NCBI GenBank assembly: GCA_009777095.1
Contig: WRMN01000004.1
Span: 1 to 64,000 of the forward strand
From: Bacteroidales bacterium
Lineage (GTDB): Bacteria > Bacteroidota > Bacteroidia > Bacteroidales > UBA932
Direction of reading: 5' to 3'
Length of the DNA: 64,000 nucleotides
Below are positions 36,931-48,136 of the stretch, piece by piece. The notes below the pieces were generated by a model. The model ran no database searches and had not been told where the DNA came from. It worked only from the letters and a program-made list of their open reading frames with translations. The position numbers and the translations under genes are program-made. Numbering within the stretch: the stretch's first letter is position 1; the number at the start of each line of letters is the position of its first letter.

Positions 36931-39372
36931 TTAAATACCATACTTCCTTTTTCTCACCCACATAAACGCCAGGCCGATAAGTATAACAAACAGGGGAGGG
37001 GCAATAGTGTTCACAGCCACTTGGCTTGAGCGCTGCTGTTTTACTTTACGTTTATCTAAGAGTCGAAGTTCCCATTCGCGGCTGCGCAACTGCATCAAAG
37101 TTTCATCGCCGAGCAGGTAATATACAATGTTTTTGACGAAGTTTTTATTGCCGAACTGAATGTTGGTATAGCGGTCGAAGCCCAAGCGATATATGCGGTC
37201 GCCGTCGGCGCGGCGGTGAACCTCGTTGCGTATGATATCGCCATCGGCCACAACGACCAATTTGGCAGGCTCGCTTTTGTTGATATAGCGGAATGCCTGT
37301 CCCTGCACATATTGCGCTATGGGGCGATTCTCAAAGGCGGAAGGGAAGGAACCTTCCATTAACACAGCTACCGGAAGGCGGGATTGCGGAAACTGTTCCG
37401 GCGTATATTGCTGGTTGGTTTCCGTCAAACTTATGCGCAGCGGTACCTGAGTCGCCTTGCTGTATTCCGAACTATACAACAAGTAAGTTTTATGCACATC
37501 GGGACGTATATTAACCGTGTCGATGCTTCCCGGATATTGCGACATAATGAGGTTTAAGCCGCGGGTAATGGCGCTATTATCAGGAGGGGTAAGCAACGGG
37601 TAGTAAGGCCAGGCTGCGGGCTTATAGTCAGTAGTGTGCCCGGCCGGAGCAATATTCACCGGCAGATACGAACACTTCAGGTCTTGAACAATATTGGGAT
37701 TAAGGCGCACGCCGTAGCGGAACAACTGGTCTTCGAGCCGGTGTTGAGCGGCTAAAGCAAAGGTATAGTATCCTCGGGCAAGACTGTCGTGGTGAACATG
37801 TGCGGCATCTACGAACCAGGCTACGCGCCCGCCGCGCATAATGTACTGGTCAACGACAAACTTATCGGCTTCCGACCATTCTTCCATAGGCTTGGCTATA
37901 ATTACCAGAGCGTAATTATCAAGAATGCCGAGCCTGCCCTGAATATTAATACGGTCGATGTAACAAAAGTCCGACAGCGCACGGCCAATATCTCCGGCTT
38001 CATATTCGTCTAACTCGCCGTGCCCTTCAACAAAGGCAATATGTGGATATTCTTCGCGGCTGATGCAGGCAATAGCATTCACAAGTTCATATTCTACATT
38101 TTGTTGCGCCAACAATATATTGGCTTCCGGGTCGCTTTGCGCATCGTTGTGCATGAAATTAATCGGAATTTCCCGTTTTTCCATAAAGGTAGAATCCCCT
38201 TCTTTTACCATACAGATATAAGTGATAATAGCTCCGGGAAACAATATCCTTTCACTGGTAGTGCCGCCGATGTTTTCCTGTACGACAAAAGGCACCAGGC
38301 CGTTCTCGTGTAAGGCTATGTATATATTTTCAGGATTACCTTCGGGGGCTTCTTTTTCTATGTCTATAAAGTCATATTGAATATGATGTCCGGCATAGAC
38401 CTTTAATTCATCTAATGTTTCCTTAATAGTGGTGCGCAATTTCCTTACGGATACAGGCATTTCGCCCTCTAAAAATACTTCTACCAAACAATGTCCGGTC
38501 AATGATTTGACGGTTTCCTTGCTTACTGCAGCAAGGGTGTAGCGCTTATCGCCCGTAAGGTCGATACGAAAAAATAAATTGTGGAACATGAAATTCAGCA
38601 GCAACAGTGCAGCGGCTATATAGCAAAAACGCATGCTGAGGCGAGGCCTCCATGAATTAATCTGCAAATGCGTAATGCCCAGAAAAATAATAATCAGGCT
38701 TAGAAAGTAAAGCAGGTCGCGCGAATCAACCACGCCGCGGCTGATAGATTGATAATGCTCATTGATGCCTAAGGAGAGAATAATATTGCCGAAAGCGCTA
38801 TTGTCGGCCAATTGCGACAATCCGTCGAAACCCGCGTAGCAGAAGAAGCAGAGCACAGCGGTTAAAATATACGCTACAATCTGGTTAGTAGTAAAGATAG
38901 ACATACAGATGCCGATTGCCGCATAGCTTGCAGCTAAGCATATCAAGCCTATGTATGATCCCCAGATGGCGCCGCTGTCGAGATTACCCACAGGGTGTCC
39001 CAATTGGTAAATACTGTAGTAATAAAGCAAGGTAGGCAAAAGGGCGAACAGCGCCAAAACCACGGCAGCCAAATATTTTCCGACAATCAGTTGCAGTCGG
39101 GTAACAGGCTTGGTCAGCAAAAGTTCCAGTGTTCCGCTTTTCTTTTCTTCGGCAAAACTGCGCATGGTTACTGCCGGCAGCAGAAATAAAAATACCCAGG
39201 GCGCTATTATAAAGAGGGTGTCTAAATTGGCATAGCCGCCATCTAAAACATTAAATTCGCCGGGGCCAATCCACATAAACCAGGCATTCACCAATAGGAA
39301 TATAACGATGGCAATGTAGCCCGTGAGCGAGGAGAAGAAGGAACGTATTTCTTTAAGCAGGATAGTAAGCAT
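36931..39372 (-). CDS. gldF-gldG: Fused GldF-GldG gliding-type ABC transporter permease/auxiliary protein
   Basis: N-terminal ABC-2 permease 'MRSFAEEKKSGTLELLLTKPVT', then GldG-type 'RIDLTGDKRYTLAAVSKETVKSL', C-terminal TM anchor. Confidence 0.88.
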   Translation of the reverse strand: MLTILLKEIRSFFSSLTGYIAIVIFLLVNAWFMWIGPGEFNVLDGGYANLDTLFIIAPWVFLFLLPAVTMRSFAEEKKSGTLELLLTKPVTRLQLIVGKYLAAVVLALFALLPTLLYYYSIYQLGHPVGNLDSGAIWGSYIGLICLAASYAAIGICMSIFTTNQIVAYILTAVLCFFCYAGFDGLSQLADNSAFGNIILSLGINEHYQSISRGVVDSRDLLYFLSLIIIFLGITHLQINSWRPRLSMRFCYIAAALLLLNFMFHNLFFRIDLTGDKRYTLAAVSKETVKSLTGHCLVEVFLEGEMPVSVRKLRTTIKETLDELKVYAGHHIQYDFIDIEKEAPEGNPENIYIALHENGLVPFVVQENIGGTTSERILFPGAIITYICMVKEGDSTFMEKREIPINFMHNDAQSDPEANILLAQQNVEYELVNAIACISREEYPHIAFVEGHGELDEYEAGDIGRALSDFCYIDRINIQGRLGILDNYALVIIAKPMEEWSEADKFVVDQYIMRGGRVAWFVDAAHVHHDSLARGYYTFALAAQHRLEDQLFRYGVRLNPNIVQDLKCSYLPVNIAPAGHTTDYKPAAWPYYPLLTPPDNSAITRGLNLIMSQYPGSIDTVNIRPDVHKTYLLYSSEYSKATQVPLRISLTETNQQYTPEQFPQSRLPVAVLMEGSFPSAFENRPIAQYVQGQAFRYINKSEPAKLVVVADGDIIRNEVHRRADGDRIYRLGFDRYTNIQFGNKNFVKNIVYYLLGDETLMQLRSREWELRLLDKRKVKQQRSSQVAVNTIAPPLFVILIGLAFMWVRKRKYGI

Positions 39373-39386
39373 CTGATGATTATTTA

Positions 39387-39806
39387 TTACTCTAATTTTA
39401 AAGCGTTTTTAATTGCATTTATATTTGTTTCACGTCCAAAGGAATACGTTTTGTTTTTCAAGCTACATAGCTTGTAGAGTTGTAATGCTTTTTCAAGGTG
39501 CTTTTTTGAATTTTCGCAGTTTTCACTAAACCCTATTTCTGAAAAACATTCTGCTAAAATCTCAATATTTTCAACGCTAAATCCTTCAAAACTCAATATA
39601 TATTCATTAGATTTATCAATATTTAAGTCCAAAAACTTATCAAGGTCGAAATTTATTTCGCTTAATAACTGTCCTTTAGCATTTTTGATTTGCTGTTCGG
39701 CAGTTATTGCCAAATTCTCTTTACCACCAAAAATTTTTTGTCTTAAAGCACTCGTTATTGAACCTATTTTTTCAATTTCTCTCAATAAATAGTCTTTCTG
39801 TTCCAT
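39387..39806 (-). CDS. Hypothetical protein
   Basis: 139-aa ORF, no family recognised. Confidence 0.5.
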   Translation of the reverse strand: MEQKDYLLREIEKIGSITSALRQKIFGGKENLAITAEQQIKNAKGQLLSEINFDLDKFLDLNIDKSNEYILSFEGFSVENIEILAECFSEIGFSENCENSKKHLEKALQLYKLCSLKNKTYSFGRETNINAIKNALKLE

Positions 39807-39809
39807 ATT

Positions 39810-40940
39810 TTACTTTTTAAATATCATTAATTCTTCCTTCATCTTCAATGCTATGCGGGCGGCAGCGGCAGGTTTGCCAAGCAGGGTGCGGAGTGCGGCG
39901 TAGCTGTCTAAGATGGTTTGGCGTTGTGGTCCCTCGGGCAGAATAGCCGAGAGTTCGCGCTGCAAATTAGATAGCGTCAGGTCGTGTTGCAGCAGTTCGG
40001 TAACTACCGGAGCATTCATAATAAGGTTCACCAGCGATGCGTATTTCACTTTTATTAAACGTTTGGCTATTTGGTACGAGAGTTCGTTACCGCCGTAGCA
40101 TACTACTTGCGGAACGCCAATCAGGGCAGCTTCGAGCGTGGCTGTACCGGAGGCTACAATAGCGGCATCGGACACTGCCAACAATTCGTGGGTTTTGCCC
40201 ATTACCAAGCCGATATCGGAGCCTTTCAAGTGTTTTTCATATTGCTGCGGAGCTATAGCCGGTGCGCCTGCTACCACAAATTGATAATCGGGATAATATT
40301 GAACAAGCGGCAGGATACGCGGTAATATATACTTAATTTCCATTGTGCGGCTACCGGCCAAAATAGCGATGACAGGCTTGTTGTGCAATTGATTGGATAA
40401 AACAAATTCATTGAAATCGGGCTTATTGGCCAAACGCTCGTTCACCACGTCAGTCAAGGGATTTCCGCTATAAAAGGCTTCAATTCCCCATTTTTTAAAA
40501 TAATCGACTTCAAATGGAAAAATAATAAATAACTTATCCACGTATTTACGGAGGCGGTGTACGCGCTTTTCTTTCCATGCCCATACTTTCGGCGCAATAT
40601 AGTAAAATACCTTGATGCCATGTCTTTTGGCAAATTTAGCTATCCGAAAATTAAAGCCGGGGTAGTCAATTAAAATGACGACATCGGGACGGTAGGCAAG
40701 CAAATCTTGTTTACATTCTTTGATATTGCGGGTAATCTTGCGGAGTTTCATCAGCACTTCCCAAAAACCCATGACGGCAGTTTCTTTATAGTGCCTAACC
40801 ATAATACCACCTTCGGCAGCCATAAGGTCGCCGCCCCAAAAGCGGAACTCGGCGGCAGTGTCGGCCTCTTTCAAGCCCTGCATCAACCTACTGCCGTGCA
40901 AATCGCCCGACGCTTCCCCCGAAATGATATAATACTTCAT
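39810..40940 (-). CDS. lpxB: Lipid-A-disaccharide synthase
   Basis: 'YYIISGEASGDLHGSRLMQGL', 'YYIAPKVWAWKEKRV', 'ASGTATLEAAL'. Confidence 0.95.
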   Translation of the reverse strand: MKYYIISGEASGDLHGSRLMQGLKEADTAAEFRFWGGDLMAAEGGIMVRHYKETAVMGFWEVLMKLRKITRNIKECKQDLLAYRPDVVILIDYPGFNFRIAKFAKRHGIKVFYYIAPKVWAWKEKRVHRLRKYVDKLFIIFPFEVDYFKKWGIEAFYSGNPLTDVVNERLANKPDFNEFVLSNQLHNKPVIAILAGSRTMEIKYILPRILPLVQYYPDYQFVVAGAPAIAPQQYEKHLKGSDIGLVMGKTHELLAVSDAAIVASGTATLEAALIGVPQVVCYGGNELSYQIAKRLIKVKYASLVNLIMNAPVVTELLQHDLTLSNLQRELSAILPEGPQRQTILDSYAALRTLLGKPAAAARIALKMKEELMIFKK

Positions 40941-41060
40941 CTAAGTCTATGCCGTAGTCGGTCTGATGATTATATACAAAGGTAAGAAAATAAATTTACA
41001 GATTTACAAATTTACAGATTTATTTAACTATTGACTACTTGAACTTTGAACCTTGAGCCC

Positions 41061-42086
<1,026 letters not shown>

Positions 42087-42133
42087 TTAATAAATAAGAA
42101 ACTGCAAATTTAAGGTTTTTTTTTGAAAATTTG

Positions 42134-42141
42134 TATCTTTG
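42134..42141 (+). promoter_or_regulatory. -7 box TATCTTTG upstream of yicC-gmk
   Basis: TAnnTTTG. Confidence 0.5.
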
Positions 42142-42170
42142 CAGATTACTAATTTGTAAATATTTTGAAT

Positions 42171-43046
42171 ATGGCGAAATCTATGACCGGCTACGGCAAG
42201 CATAATTGTACTTATAATACCAAACAATTCAGCATAGAAATTCGGTCGGTTAATGGTAAATCATTAGATGTTAATATTAAGTTTCCGATAAATTTCCGTG
42301 ATAAAGAGGGGGAAATCCGCAACCAATTGAATAAAGTGGCGCAACGAGGTAAGATTGACGTTTTTATGACTGTTGATGCCTCAAGCGTTAAGTCCGGCTT
42401 TGTCATCAACAAGGCGGCATTCACAGCCTACCTGAGCCAGTTAGAGCAATTGCTGAAGGAAGAGGGCGCTGAGTTTGACCGCTCGCAGCTCGTAAGCAGC
42501 ATTTTGCGCCTGCCCGATGTCATGAACCAAGAGCCCGAAAATTTAGATGAACAAGAGTGGAAGGCTGTGTTTGAGTGCTTTAACAAGGCGTTAGCCGCTT
42601 TTGATAATTTCAGAAGCGGGGAGGGTAAAATCATTATGCAGGATATTCTGCAACGCATTACGCTTATTGAACAACTCTTAGCTCAAATAGCGCCTTATGA
42701 AAACGAGCGGTTAGAAACCGTTAAACAGCGCATTTTAACGAACTTAGAACAGATTCCGGGAGTAGAGTACGATAAAAATCGTTTTGAACAGGAATTAATC
42801 TATTATATTGAAAAATTTGATATTACAGAAGAAAAAATACGCTTGAAACAGCATTGCGCCTACTTTTTGGAAAGCGCTAAAAGCGAGGAAGCTCCCGGCC
42901 GTAAATTGGGCTTCATTGCTCAGGAAATAGGCCGTGAAATCAACACCTTAGGCTCCAAGGCCAACCATGTGGAAATCCAGCGTATCGTAGTGCAAATGAA
43001 AGACGAACTCGAAAAAATCAAAGAACAGTTGCTAAACGTATTATAA
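42171..43046 (+). CDS. YicC family protein (endoribonuclease-like)
   Basis: 'MAKSMTGYGKHN...EIRSVNGKSLD', 'GRKLGFIAQEIGREINTLGSKAN'. Confidence 0.93.
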   Translation: MAKSMTGYGKHNCTYNTKQFSIEIRSVNGKSLDVNIKFPINFRDKEGEIRNQLNKVAQRGKIDVFMTVDASSVKSGFVINKAAFTAYLSQLEQLLKEEGAEFDRSQLVSSILRLPDVMNQEPENLDEQEWKAVFECFNKALAAFDNFRSGEGKIIMQDILQRITLIEQLLAQIAPYENERLETVKQRILTNLEQIPGVEYDKNRFEQELIYYIEKFDITEEKIRLKQHCAYFLESAKSEEAPGRKLGFIAQEIGREINTLGSKANHVEIQRIVVQMKDELEKIKEQLLNVL

Positions 43047-43096
43047 TGATTAACAGATAACCGCAAAATCAACACTCATAACTCATAATTCATAAC

Positions 43097-43678
43097 ATGA
43101 ACAAAGTAATCATATTCTCAGCTCCTTCCGGTTCCGGAAAAACGACCTTGGTGCGTCATGCGCTCCAAAAGTTTCCGCAATTGGAGTTTTCCGTATCGGC
43201 TACCAATCGTGCGCCGAGAGGAGAAGAAAAAAACGGGCGCGACTACTTTTTTCTTACACCCGAAGAATTTGAACTACGGGTAAATAGAGGCGATTTTGTG
43301 GAATGGGAAGAGGTCTATTCCGGCCTTTGTTACGGCACCCTTAGTAGCGAGGTGGAGCGTATTTGGTCGGAAGGAAAGGTAATCGCCTTTGATATAGATG
43401 TATGCGGCGGCGTAAACCTAAAGCGGCTATATGGTAAACAAGCCTTATCCATATTTGTGAGTCCGCCTTCTATTGAGGTCTTAAGGCAGCGCTTGGAAAG
43501 CAGGGGAACCGATACGTCGGAGGCTATTCAGCGCCGCTTAGGTAAAGCCGAAGAAGAATTGGCCTTCGCCGCACAATTCGACAGGGTGATTGTTAACGAC
43601 AAGTTAGAGCAGGCTAAGGCTGAGGTAGATATGATAATAACTGATTTTTTGAATAATAATAAGGCCGAAACGGCGTAA
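43097..43678 (+). CDS. gmk: Guanylate kinase
   Basis: 'IFSAPSGSGKTTLVRHAL', 'SATNRAPRGEEKNGRDYFF'. Confidence 0.96.
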   Translation: MNKVIIFSAPSGSGKTTLVRHALQKFPQLEFSVSATNRAPRGEEKNGRDYFFLTPEEFELRVNRGDFVEWEEVYSGLCYGTLSSEVERIWSEGKVIAFDIDVCGGVNLKRLYGKQALSIFVSPPSIEVLRQRLESRGTDTSEAIQRRLGKAEEELAFAAQFDRVIVNDKLEQAKAEVDMIITDFLNNNKAETA

Positions 43679-43690
43679 AAAAATAATTTT

Positions 43691-45043
43691 ATGGAAAAAT
43701 TTCGTGAAATTCTTACCAACAAATGGTTTAAATTCGGAGTGGTAGCATTTTGTTACCTGCTATGGGTAATTTGGTTGTCGAACTTTTGGTGGCTGCTCGG
43801 CTTAGGGGTCATCTTCGACCTTTATATTACCAAAAAAGTAAAATGGGCTTTTTGGAAGAAAAAATATAAAGAAGGCGAAAAGCGCAACCTCTGGCTTGAT
43901 TGGTTAGATGCTATCATCTTTGCACTTATTGCTGCTACTTTTATACGTATGTATTTTTATGAGGCCTACGTTATTCCTTCCTCCTCCATGGAACGCACCC
44001 TGATGACCGGCGATTACCTCTTTGTCAGCAAATCCTACTACGGACCGCGTGTGCCCGAAACCCCGCTGGCATTGCCATTGATTCATAATAGCATTCCTTT
44101 TTTGAATATTTCTTCCTACCTTGAGTGGGTTAAATGGGATTACCGCCGTATGGCCGGCCGCCATAAGGTAAAACGCGACGATATTGTGGTCTTTGGCTTC
44201 CCGCATGGCGACACAGTCTTGACTAAACAGCCTATGCTGGACTATTATTATTCGGTGCGGACGAGCGGAAAGGCCTATACCGTAGCCACCTTCGGGCCGA
44301 TAGTTGTGCGTCCTGTGGATAAAAAAGATAATTATGTGAAACGTTGTGTAGCCATAGCAGGCGACACTGTTGAAATTCAGCATGGTAATGTGATAGTTAA
44401 TGGTCTTCCTCAAAAAGATATACCCGGTATTCAAATCACTTATTCCGTAAAGACCAATGGAATGCCTATCAATACTAAGGTGTTGGAAAAGATGGGTATA
44501 GATATATATACAACAGAATTTAACAGTTATTTACCGGGCTATCCCCGAATTCTGCTGACTAAGGAAAATGTAGCGCAAATAAAAGAAATCCCCAACGTAT
44601 TAGAAGTAGAGCAGTACGACGATATTTATCCGCCCGACTATTCGGATACTCCTCAGAGCATCTTCCCCTTTGAAGGCAATTATGAATGGACGCGCGATAA
44701 TTTCGGCCCGCTCTGGGTGCCGGCTAAGGGCGCTACCGTGCAGTTGAGCATAGAAAATCTGCCCTTATACCGCCGTATTATAGAGGTCTATGAGCATAAT
44801 ACTTTAAAGGTTGATGGCACAAATATCTATATAAATGATGTTGAAACAGATAGTTATACCTTTAAAATGGATTATTATTTCATGTTGGGCGACAACAGGC
44901 ACAACTCCTTGGATTCCCGCTATTGGGGCTTCGTTCCCGAAGACCATATCGTAGGTACGCCGGCTATGATTTGGCTGTCTTCTGACGGCAATAAGCGTTT
45001 TCCCAAGAATATCCGCTGGGGTAGGTTATTTAACTTCTTGTAA
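43691..45043 (+). CDS. lepB: Signal peptidase I
   Basis: 'VIPSSSMERTLMTGDYLFVSK', 'KRCVAIAGDTVEI', 'MLGDNRHNSLDSRYWGFVPEDHIVG'. Confidence 0.95.
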   Translation: MEKFREILTNKWFKFGVVAFCYLLWVIWLSNFWWLLGLGVIFDLYITKKVKWAFWKKKYKEGEKRNLWLDWLDAIIFALIAATFIRMYFYEAYVIPSSSMERTLMTGDYLFVSKSYYGPRVPETPLALPLIHNSIPFLNISSYLEWVKWDYRRMAGRHKVKRDDIVVFGFPHGDTVLTKQPMLDYYYSVRTSGKAYTVATFGPIVVRPVDKKDNYVKRCVAIAGDTVEIQHGNVIVNGLPQKDIPGIQITYSVKTNGMPINTKVLEKMGIDIYTTEFNSYLPGYPRILLTKENVAQIKEIPNVLEVEQYDDIYPPDYSDTPQSIFPFEGNYEWTRDNFGPLWVPAKGATVQLSIENLPLYRRIIEVYEHNTLKVDGTNIYINDVETDSYTFKMDYYFMLGDNRHNSLDSRYWGFVPEDHIVGTPAMIWLSSDGNKRFPKNIRWGRLFNFL

Positions 45044-45110
45044 TTTAAATAATTGCAATATAATATTTAAAAAATAGTTACATTTGATATTATTTTTAAA
45101 TAATTTTTCC

Positions 45111-45118
45111 TACGTTTG
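45111..45118 (+). promoter_or_regulatory. -7 box TACGTTTG
   Basis: TAnnTTTG upstream of 45142. Confidence 0.45.
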
Positions 45119-45141
45119 TACCCTATTTTTAATTCAAATCT

Positions 45142-46908
45142 ATGAAAATTACCAGGATTTTTGACATTTTAGAACGTTATCAAAAACTGTACCCCAACCA
45201 GCAAGTGGCATTAGCCGGCAAATCGGATAAAGAGTGGAGAAGATATTCTTTGCAGGAATATATTGATAACGTAAACCTGCTCAGTTATGCAATGATTGAG
45301 TTGGGCATTAAGTCGGGCGACAAAGTGGCCATTATAGCCAATAACCGCCCTGAGTGGAACATGTTAGACATGGCTATTATGCAAATAGGCGCCATATCTG
45401 TTCCCATTTACCCTACCATTACGGAAACCGATTATTTGTACATTTTAGGTCATTGCGAAGCTAAAATGATCATTTTGGAAGGAGCGGAAGTCATGGGGAA
45501 AATTGCCAATATTATGCAAAAACTTCCCGATTTAAAGTATGTTTATACCTTTGTTGACCGTAACAAATTTCCTTTTTTCCAGCAATTGCTCGATTTAGGC
45601 AAAGAGAAGCAATACCCTGAAGAATTGGAAAAAATAAAATCGCAGATACAAACACAGGATTGCGCTACCATTATTTACACATCAGGGACGACGGGCACCC
45701 CTAAAGGCGTCATGCTATCGCATAGTAATATTGTAAATCAGCTCTTTGGATTAGAAACGACACCTGCCAAATGGTCGAAAACCGCCTTGAGTTTTCTTCC
45801 GCTGTGCCATGCGTATGAAAGAATGCTTGTGTTCTTGTACCAATATCTTGGCATGTCGGTTTACTATGTTCAGAACTTGGGAACTATTGCTGAAAACATC
45901 AAAGAAATAAAGCCCACCATGATGTCATCGGTTCCCCGCGTGTTGGAAAAAATTTACGATAAAATTTACACTACGAGCAGTAATTCGCGCGGACTAAAAA
46001 AACACATAGCCATGTGGGCTATAACCTTAGCTACACAGTATAGAATTCAGGATTATCAGCGAACATGCTGGTATAATTTTAAACATAAAATAGCCGACAT
46101 ATTGGTTTATAGTAAAATGAGGAAAAAGATAGGAGGAAATTTCGATATTGTAGTTTCCGGAGCGGCAAGTCTTCAGCCTCGCTTAGCTTCGTTTTTTTCT
46201 GCTATAGGCGTACCTATATTTGAAGGTTATGGCCTTTCCGAAACATCGCCGGTCGTAGCGGTAAGTTGTCGCGCAAAAGACGGGCGCGAAGCGAGTGTGG
46301 TAGGATTTCCTTTACCCGGCATAGAAATTAAATTTGCGGAAAGCGGCGAGCTTTGTTGCCGTGGGCATAATGTTATGCTGGGCTATTATAAGGACGAAGA
46401 ACTAACGCGCTCGGTTATAGACAGCGAAGGTTGGTTCCATACCGGCGACCTTGGAAGTATTAATGAAAAGGGGCAGGTAATGCTTACCGGACGGTTGAAA
46501 AGCCTTTTTAAAACTTCTTTCGGGAAATACATTAACCCGCAATTGATAGAAGAAAAATTTACGGAGTCGCCTTTTATTGAAAATATTGTAGTAATGGGAG
46601 AGGGCGAAAAATTTGCAGCGGCATTAATCTCTCCCGACTTTAATTTTCTTCAAGGCTGGTGCGCACGGCACAGCATTCCTTACATCTCTCCTCAGGAAAT
46701 TGTAAAACACCCGGACGTAATCAAACGTTTTGCTAAAGAAGTAGCCAAATACAATGTCTGTTTCGGCGATACGGAGCAGATTAAGAAATATGAGCTTATT
46801 CCGGACGAATGGTCGCAACTCACCGAAATTCTTACACCAACATTAAAGGTGAAAAGAAATTTGGTGCAAAAACGCTACAAAGAGAACATAAAGAAACTGT
46901 TTGCGTAA
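45142..46908 (+). CDS. Long-chain acyl-CoA synthetase (AMP-dependent ligase)
   Basis: 'IIYTSGTTGTPKGVMLSH', 'EGYGLSETSPVVAVS', 'GWFHTGDLGSINEKGQV'. Confidence 0.93.
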   Translation: MKITRIFDILERYQKLYPNQQVALAGKSDKEWRRYSLQEYIDNVNLLSYAMIELGIKSGDKVAIIANNRPEWNMLDMAIMQIGAISVPIYPTITETDYLYILGHCEAKMIILEGAEVMGKIANIMQKLPDLKYVYTFVDRNKFPFFQQLLDLGKEKQYPEELEKIKSQIQTQDCATIIYTSGTTGTPKGVMLSHSNIVNQLFGLETTPAKWSKTALSFLPLCHAYERMLVFLYQYLGMSVYYVQNLGTIAENIKEIKPTMMSSVPRVLEKIYDKIYTTSSNSRGLKKHIAMWAITLATQYRIQDYQRTCWYNFKHKIADILVYSKMRKKIGGNFDIVVSGAASLQPRLASFFSAIGVPIFEGYGLSETSPVVAVSCRAKDGREASVVGFPLPGIEIKFAESGELCCRGHNVMLGYYKDEELTRSVIDSEGWFHTGDLGSINEKGQVMLTGRLKSLFKTSFGKYINPQLIEEKFTESPFIENIVVMGEGEKFAAALISPDFNFLQGWCARHSIPYISPQEIVKHPDVIKRFAKEVAKYNVCFGDTEQIKKYELIPDEWSQLTEILTPTLKVKRNLVQKRYKENIKKLFA

Positions 46909-46992
46909 ATTCTAATTTCAACTAGCAAATGTAATTTCAATTAGCAAATGCAACTTTAAGCAGGAAAAATTTGCAGGATAAATAATTTTTTG

Positions 46993-47000
46993 TACTTTTG
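46993..47000 (+). promoter_or_regulatory. -7 box TACTTTTG upstream of rplU-rpmA
   Basis: TAnnTTTG. Confidence 0.5.
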
Positions 47001-47108
47001 TAGCCCCATTTTTAGGGAAAAAGCAACATTAAGGACGTGTAAGCTACAGATAAAGAGCTAAATATATAAGGTTAGCCGCTTGCTGTCGGGACTTAAAAAT
47101 AATTTTTT

Positions 47109-47417
47109 ATGTACGCAATTGTAGATATTGCAGGACAACAATTCAAGGTAGAGGCCGGAAAAGCCATCTACGTTCACCGCCTCCAGGGCGAAGAAGGCGC
47201 TAAAGTTAATTTTGAGAAGGTTTTATTGAAAGACAACGAGGGCGCTGTGGTATTAGGCAATCCGATTATTGACGGAGCCTCGGTAGAAGCTACTATCCTG
47301 AAGCATGTAAAGGGCGACAAGGTGATTGTATTTCACAAACGCCGCCGCAAAGGGTATCAGAAGAAAAACGGACATCGTCAATGTTTTACGCAAATTCAAA
47401 TTGACAGTATTGTTTAA
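47109..47417 (+). CDS. rplU: 50S ribosomal protein L21
   Basis: [25 protein letters not shown]...[24 protein letters not shown]. Confidence 0.97.
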   Translation: MYAIVDIAGQQFKVEAGKAIYVHRLQGEEGAKVNFEKVLLKDNEGAVVLGNPIIDGASVEATILKHVKGDKVIVFHKRRRKGYQKKNGHRQCFTQIQIDSIV

Positions 47418-47439
47418 CAGTAAAAAAAGAAATTGAGAT

Positions 47440-47706
47440 ATGGCACATAAAAAAGGCGTCGGCAGTTCAAAGAACGGCCGGGAATCACACAGTAAACGAC
47501 TTGGAGTCAAATTATTCGGCGGACAGGTAGCCAAGGCCGGCAACATTTTGGTTCGCCAACGCGGCACCGTACATTATCCGGGCGACAATGTGGGCATTGG
47601 TAAAGACCATACCCTCTTTGCTCTGATTGACGGAGTAATTGTTTTCCGTAAAAAGAAAGATAACCGTTCCTATGTTTCGGTACTGCCTGTGGCAAAGGCA
47701 TCGTAG
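47440..47706 (+). CDS. rpmA: 50S ribosomal protein L27
   Basis: [29 protein letters not shown]. Confidence 0.97.
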   Translation: MAHKKGVGSSKNGRESHSKRLGVKLFGGQVAKAGNILVRQRGTVHYPGDNVGIGKDHTLFALIDGVIVFRKKKDNRSYVSVLPVAKAS

Positions 47707-47713
47707 CTTTGCC

Positions 47714-47933
47714 ATCATTGCGGCCATGCTTAGTGTTACGCTGATTACGGCGGAGGTAAACTCCCAAAGCATGATAACTCTGAACCCAGCCCTATTACAA
47801 TAGGGGTAATAATGCGTACCGGCTGAAAATTTGTCATTAAAAAAAATCTTGCAAAGGTAGCAAAATTCGATGAATTGTTTATCGGACACGAACAAGTTCC
47901 ATTTAAATTTGGTATAATGCTATGGAATACCTA
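47714..47933 (-). pseudogene. Decayed inverted copy of 29366-30636 with internal deletions
   Basis: Reverse complement aligns to 29366-29530, 29709-29745 and 30599-30636 in the same order. Confidence 0.85.
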
Positions 47934-47949
47934 CATTTGCGTTTTAAAT

Positions 47950-48022
47950 GCGGGAATAGCTCAGTCGGTAGAGCATCAGCTTCCCAAGCTGAGGGCCGCG
48001 AGTTCGAACCTCGTTTCCCGCT
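47950..48022 (+). tRNA. tRNA-Gly (anticodon CCC)
   Basis: Acceptor GCGGGAA/TTCCCGC, loop TTCCCAA. Confidence 0.92.
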
Positions 48023-48066
48023 CGAAAAAAAATATACGCAAATTTTTGTATGTCAATTAATTTTCC

Positions 48067-48074
48067 TACCTTTG
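48067..48074 (+). promoter_or_regulatory. -7 box TACCTTTG upstream of the RRM gene
   Basis: TAnnTTTG. Confidence 0.5.
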
Positions 48075-48136
48075 TAAAAGATTTGAATTTTTAATTCAAA
48101 ATACTAACCTTTTTATTAATTTTTTATTTTTGTTCC

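Noticed and set aside
47512-47895. 127-aa minus-strand ORF containing FRVIMLWEFTSAV
   Set aside because: Reads through the decayed duplicate and then antisense to rpmA; not a real protein gene.
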